Position numbers and translations under genes: made by a program. The notes under the pieces are model-generated. The model had not been told where the DNA came from, made no database searches, and worked only from the letters and a program-made list of their open reading frames with translations. Of a stretch of DNA of 64,000 bases, positions 58,101-64,000 are shown one piece after another (the first letter of the stretch is position 1; every line of letters begins with the position of its first letter). This DNA comes from Centroberyx gerrardi (lineage: Eukaryota; Chordata; Actinopteri; Beryciformes; Berycidae), in assembly GCF_048128805.1 (NCBI RefSeq), contig NC_136016.1:8500001-8564000 (forward strand). The letters run 5' to 3'.

Positions 58101-61100
58101 CTTGTCTTCTCCACCCCTCCGCCTTTCTTCCTGAGGCTGTCAAAGGTGCATAAATCAAATGCTCCCACTGGCCTGCTCACTATTCCCCAGGTCCTCCTCA
58201 GGTAACCTATCAAAGGGAAAGACAAAGGAAGACAAAGACTGTGCCATAAGCACCCGTCTGGCCTCAGCCAAAGTGCAGCCTAGGTGGACAAGGCTACAGA
58301 CCCCACACACGCTCTCATATAGACAGATCAGACACCACAGAATAGGGCAAACATATGAGTCTGCCTGTTATTTAGTCCTGTCCAGATGTGCATGGCTCAA
58401 ACACGCATGCAGTGACACGTACAACTGCACGCACACATGCATGCACATGCACACTCACGCACCGGTTTAACGCAGCTCCTGACAACTGGAAAATGACCTC
58501 ACCTGCACTCTGCTTACATCAAACAGTCTTACATCCTTTCTCTTCTTACCGTTGAGCCCAAATGAAAACCACATGCTACAGACGCAGTAACTGAAAACAC
58601 CAATCTCCAGTAATGTACAACAGCTTGCCTGTGTGCATGTGCCAGCCTGCAGCACAAATGTCAATTCTAACACGGCTTCTCCTATTACTGCAACCCTAAC
58701 TCAATCGATCACAGGTCAGTTCGCATTATAAGGCATGTCAGGGCAATAACAGAGTAGTTAAGGCATACAGAGTAGACATACTATTCATTACAGCGAAAAG
58801 CTGCTCTGTTTTGCAATTATCGGTAACATCGATGACTTTATATGACCAATAGGCAACCACATCAAAATTCCCCACCTGAGACGTGCAGATAAATCAATTT
58901 CTCTATGAGCAGGCAGCTCTTAATGACAAGAAATGTATTGAAGTGTCATGAACACATTGCTCACCACAGGCTCCATTATCAGCGCCTCCTCCACATGTCC
59001 ACATAGTGAGGGATGATTTAATTGGATTTGAATGAGCTGCCGTTTATGTGAAAACAACATGTCACTCCCGTAGAGAATGATTTGTGCTATTGAGACAGCA
59101 GCGGCATTCCAGGAAGGATATTATAGGAAGGATCATCTGCTGGTGATCCTTTTTATGTAGGAGTGGGATATTGTATGAATGGCTTAGTGTCTGCATTGTT
59201 TGTACAGTATCTTTCTGTCAGTCTGTTTTTGCGCCTGTGGAGTAGGGAGGTATAGTCTATTAACCTTGAAGATGCTGGCACTGTGGGGCTGAGCCGGGGC
59301 CTGCCGAGGTGGAGAGGTTGTGCCCACTGACTGGGACTGGTTAGGACTGGGCGGCCTGCTCGTCCCAGAATGTACCGACCTGCAATACAATCATTCATAC
59401 ACCTCTATTAACACATTCAACTATACTCATCAATTACAAAATGACAATTAGTACCATTTTCTATGATACAGATGATGAGTTCTATGATATCTACGAATGA
59501 ACGTTTATCAAGCTCTGAGAATGTGTGTGACAAAAGCACCTGAGCTTCTCGATTGGGTTCTTCTTATTGGTGAAAAGCAGGCCCAGCAGGGTCTTCCTCT
59601 TGAGGCAGATGATCAGACCAGCCCCCAGGAGGGTGAGCAGAGCCACCAGGATCCCCACTGTCAGACTCCCATGGTCTGCTCAGACACACAAAAGGAGAGA
59701 AGAGGAATTCTCATAAACGGTGATCTTCTGGTACTGAACATGGCACAGTTATCTGTGGACATTTCTTTTCTTTTCTTTTTTTTTTGTGTTTTTTGGGGAT
59801 GAAGCAACATCTGTGGATTCTGTAGTGTTTCTTTTCCAGCTTCTAAAGTTTACTGCCGCCATTTGCTACCATAAAAGTATGGTTCTGTGTATATGAGAGC
59901 AAATGTTTTAGGAGTCCTCAGATTCCATTTATGCCTGAACATGCGTCATCGATATATTACAATAAGAGTACTGTTGAAATGCTCATATATTCTATGACCG
60001 ATCAAGAAATCCATGTGTGTAACATAACAAGTAAGAACCTACAGTATATCAGGCACTGGATGTACTTGTGACAGTTGATTTACCTGCTAATCTCATGGGG
60101 CCACTGTCCACGCTCCCTCCAAAACCCGCCTTGTCACAGAACGGGGGCGCCCAGTGGGCCTCACAGTGACAGTTCTTATTGTTGTTGCACACCTGCATTA
60201 TACAAAAGGATAGCAAAAGGTGACAAAAGTGAGTCATGTTTACGAGATTGGCTGCAGCCTTGAGTGACGCCGTGGCTAACAGATACAGATGTCTGAGCAT
60301 GTTCCGCATGGTGGAGCACTCAGAGTCAACCTCCACTTTGTCACCCACTGCCACGGTCCACGTGGTGTAAAAACCAGAGCAAGGCTTCTCCTTCACCCCG
60401 CATTTTTATACCCCCCAACCACCAAATTCTCTCTCCCTCTCTCTCGCTCTCTTGTGTTCCTGTCCTTTAGAGGGAAGGAATGGCAAAGTCTAAGAGGATT
60501 CCCTAGCAGGGTAATAGAGAGCAGGTGTGGGCCTCTTTGAAAGGCAACATCTTGATCTGATCTGTGCAGGGGTGCCCTGTCTGCTATTGGGGCAACATTA
60601 TTTTATGTCTGTGCGTGAAACAGTTCTTAGAGCTTTATAGAGAGGTAAGTCTTTAGTGAAGCTAGGCAAACAAATATGACCGTATAATAACTGGAGATGT
60701 CTCATTTTAAGAGATGGTAAAAGCGATACCCTCTCTAGCGTAGTTTGATGAAGAAATAACTTTATCAGCCAGATTCAAAGCCTCTGGGACTTACTAGTGA
60801 ATTTAAGGGTATTACCACAAAGCCACATATTTCATCTAAACAGGACCACCCAAAGAAGTTTGATGGGTGGCATTTGAAGAAGTGAAAAAGAAAAATCCAA
60901 TATCCGAGCTCCCCAGCTGCGTGTCACTGCTCCCAGGGTTTGGCCAAATAAAGCCTGGCCTTCAGATTTCAGTACAGTTTTTGGGACAAGGACGACTGCC
61001 TGAGAGTCAAACTATGATGAATGGCACTTAAAGCCGAACATAAATGAAGCCATTATATCTAATTGATTGAACCTTTCAGCAGCCAGAATGATTGATTGCA

Positions 61101-63596
61101 AGGCATTGTAATGGTTACCTACCCACCGTATATTGGGCATTTGAACATATTGCGGCCCAATGAGCTTCTGAGCAGGGGAGGGATAGGATATTGAGCAAAT
61201 AACTAAACTGGATGGGGACTGCTCTAAGCTTGGTAACTAGTGGATATCAAATAAATTCAACATGGTAGGTTCTGAATAGGGACGGGAGGTGCTGTACTCA
61301 CCCCTCGGCCGCTGCACTTGGCTGAGCAGTCATGCACGCCAAAAACACTGACGTTCTGGCACTGGCGATTCAGACACATCTAAAGCAGACAAAGACATGA
61401 AAAAATGACAGCGTGAGTTCACAGAGCATTGCAGTAATATCCAAACCTAATCCAAATCTGGTGACGAATAAAGGGAAAGACTAACTGATCCAGCTCTGCT
61501 ATTTCTGTTAATGAGACACTGACAGACGAATTCAGCTCTAAAACAGCTCAGCATGAATATATAATATGTTAACACTGGGTGGTTTTCAAGCATATTTAAA
61601 GCCGCCATTTCAAAAGTTGTTTGGTGCGGACTGTGGGCTCCTTCAACGCACCCCACCCAAATACATCCAAGCTGGATGTGAAGATGGGCTTGGCAGCAGT
61701 GGGCAAGGAGAGCAATGCCAGAGTGTTTGACAGATGAGGGCAGAGGCTGGATTCTCCTTCAGGGTGGAGGCTTATAGACGAGTAAATCAGACAAAATAGA
61801 CTGACTGGATCAATGCAGTAAGCAATGGGTGTATTGATGGCCATTGGAACATGCCAAATAGCCTTAATAATAAGTCAAGAAGGCATCTGTGGAATATCTA
61901 ATGGGTATTTCTTTTTACCGACATACCAAAGAGCCTGTCCATGCCTGGACTGACGTGCAGACACACCCTATAGAACGCTTAGAACATCTTAGTCATAGGC
62001 TGATGTCACTCCGCACCACTTTTTCCACAGTTATTGCCCAGTGTTTGGGCAAAACAGTTTCACCATAGTCTTAGAGATACCTATCATCACTAGTGAGTTA
62101 GCTGTACCCTGCAATTACTTGAATGCCACATGTGTATCTTTACTGGCTGCATCTGACCATCACAGGACTTCGCTCTCACCATGCCATCTCCACACTTGGT
62201 GCCCGTCAGGACCAGGCCGGGGTCAGGCATGTCATCACCCAGGTAGACATGGGTCCCTCGGCACAGGATCCGCCCCCCTTCCTGCAGGGGGATGTTTGTT
62301 TCTATGGAAACAGCGTTGGTGCCAATTACGGGGCGGTTGGCTCCTCCTTGACACTGAATTTTGCCACACTTAGCGTCTCTGTAAATACACGGCAAAGCAA
62401 CAGCAGCACAAACAATGTGTTAATAGAATAACACGTCACTGTTTTCTCAAATTTCTCTGCAAATGCAATTAGTTTTCCTCTAGCTCTAGCTCTCCAATTA
62501 GGGAAATTGGAAAACATGCAGCTTGTTTGTGCTCTTTCCAGACTAAAGACCGAGAGAGATTTTGCAAGGCGCTGCATTATGCCGAGTGACTCTGTAACCT
62601 TTGCTTCAGCGGGGAAGCCATTCAATCACGTCCAGTGCAGTTCTCTACCATTAGAGAAATTATGTCAAGAGGGGGCTGATAATGCCCCTGCCAAGGATAA
62701 CTACAGTCATACACAGAATAAAAATAACCCATTCAAATGACGCTGTATGAATTCTATAGATTTCCTAATTCAGTTAAAGAGTGTTTTTTACATCTGAACT
62801 GCATGAGTTTTTGTTTGTTTCACCCACATGTTGCTAGTGCTTGTGTAGTAAAGGGGAACACTGGCACTCACCTTGCTTCGCATTTGGCAAAGGAGCCTTT
62901 GGAGTCTTTGCCACAGTTGCCATAGGGGTCTCCTGCTGAGTTGACCCTTTCAAAGCAGATGCCCGGGGCTGGCTTGGCTCCTACGGCGCACATCGCAACG
63001 CATTACTATGAAGCCGGCGACTGTTATATTGAATGGGTCAGTGTGCCGTGAGAACCAGCAGGGGGCCCCCCACTTACCTTGGCCCCATAGTGTGATGCAC
63101 TGCTGCTCGTGGGTCTGGCAGATGCCGTTGTAGCAGTAGCCGTCCACATTGTGACAGGCGTGGCCGTCGTGCAGGTAGACGTTGGCAGGGCAGTGGGGGT
63201 TGGTGCCGGTGCAGAACTCTGGCAGATCACAAGAGTTACCGGACTCACGGCATGGAGTGCCCGCTGGCTTCAGCTACGCTCACATATAGACACCAAGCAA
63301 CGGACATTAAGACAAGGACACAGAAAGTCTGCAGTTAACACAAACATGGGGTCAGCAATAAGCAGCTCTAGATGAGGACATCCACCAAATCTAATGAAAG
63401 GCACTACATTTGAGACTATATGAATCTAAGAAGGTTTTTTTCTGTCAAGATGCCCCTGGGAAAAATACCAACTGTGTGAGTGTTGGCTAGCCGGTTTATA
63501 TCCTACCTGGCAGTCCTGGCAGCACTCTCCATGGGCGCAGACAGCATCTCCCTTCAGAGTGCAGGTGGTGGCATTGCAGCAGGGATTCATACACTC
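55180..63596 (-). CDS. adam12: ADAM metallopeptidase domain 12, 3' part (partial)
   Basis: Transmembrane disintegrin-metalloprotease that sheds growth factors and binds integrins and syndecans. Only the last 11 exons are in the window; signal, pro- and protease domains lie beyond 64,000. Exons: 63596-63507, 63273-63078, 62980-62872, 62378-62180, 61379-61302, 60192-60084, 59675-59540, 59379-59265, 58013-57741, 55557-55370, 55249-55180 (520 aa). In order: end of the disintegrin domain ([25 protein letters not shown]), cysteine-rich domain ([29 protein letters not shown]), EGF-like [20 protein letters not shown] helix [20 protein letters not shown], basic KRK stop-transfer, and a Pro-rich cytosolic tail. 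The tail keeps [16 protein letters not shown] (SH3-ligand type) and ends FIANVKYSS-like before the stop. All junctions are in frame. Confidence 0.96.
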
Positions 63597-64000
63597 CTTC
63601 AGAGGGACAAGAGAAGAATAGGAAAAAAAAAGAAAGTCAAGCAGAGAAAGGGAAGGGAAGCAAAGGAAAGGAAAATTAACTCACCACAAAGAGATCATGT
63701 TTCACCTCAGATCAAATGCACTTTGAGTTATCGGAGGGGATGCAGCCCTCGCTGGGCAGTGTTCCATACCAACTAGAGGCCCTGGCCGAGGTCAGGAAAC
63801 ACCGGTTCCTGCTTCTCTAAAAACAACAACCTCTCCATCGGATGGAACCTACAACCTCATTCAGACCCCTCGAAACATAAGTTGAGAAAGAGAGCGAGAC
63901 GTCTCAACCATCAGCGTAACATATCCCCCTCAGCATGGAGGCCCATCTGTTTCATGTTAGTCTTTATCACAAGCCATGCACTGCACCAATCAGCGACTCT
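63597..64000. other. adam12 intron running off the right edge
   Basis: No disintegrin-domain exon could be read here in any minus-strand frame. A GA/AAG-rich patch lies at about 63,615-63,675. The next upstream adam12 exon must lie beyond the window. Confidence 0.7.

Noticed and set aside
57762-58205. 147-codon plus-strand Gly/Arg-rich frame
   Set aside because: Complement of the GC-rich adam12 tail exon; its minus-strand frame fits the splicing of adam12 exactly.

Overview
This window is vertebrate nuclear DNA, most likely from a ray-finned (teleost) fish. All genes are split by GT-AG introns, mostly 80-1,500 bp. Their spliced proteins match vertebrate families over full length. CA/GA microsatellites and short inverted-repeat DNA transposons of a fish type are scattered through non-coding DNA. 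No prokaryotic, viral or organellar features were seen. The organism call is an inference from gene structure and repeats; species cannot be told.

Layout. Positions 1-27,760 hold no gene I can support. This stretch is a gene desert rich in microsatellites, homopurine and poly-C tracts and AT-rich blocks with homeodomain-type TAATTA motifs. A few exon-like pieces lie in it, at about 4.55, 5.6 and 8.4 kb. From 27.9 kb to the right edge there is a dense cluster: mmp21 (-), uros (-), bccip (+), dhx32 (-), fank1 (+) and adam12 (-, running off the right edge, so its 5' half is missing). Order and orientation are the same as I recall for human 10q26.2, so this is a conserved synteny block. I rebuilt exon junctions by hand for all six genes. 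Reading frame is kept across every junction used: mmp21 7 exons (about 705 aa, one junction ambiguous), uros 9 coding exons plus a likely 5' non-coding exon (261 aa), bccip 7 (304 aa), dhx32 11 (741 aa), fank1 11 (354 aa), adam12 last 11 coding exons (520 aa).

The genes do not form one pathway. mmp21 encodes a secreted metalloproteinase tied to left-right asymmetry. uros encodes the fourth enzyme of haem synthesis. bccip encodes a BRCA2/p21-binding protein, dhx32 an atypical DEAH-box helicase homologue, fank1 an FN3-ankyrin protein of ciliated and testis cells, and adam12 a transmembrane disintegrin-metalloproteinase. uros/bccip and dhx32/fank1 are head-to-head pairs with short shared promoter regions. 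bccip/dhx32 and fank1/adam12 are tail-to-tail.

Items most worth a second look: a 10-sequon, Asn/Ser/Thr-rich linker in the mmp21 propeptide followed by two basic cleavage motifs; a hidden, diverged about 280-bp tandem repeat between bccip and dhx32; a 218-bp MITE with clear terminal inverted repeats in bccip intron 6; a hAT-like element lying inside the dhx32/fank1 bidirectional promoter next to an X-box-like site; degenerate helicase motifs in dhx32; and a splice-framed micro-exon candidate in the desert. I found nothing that I would call a new biological system.
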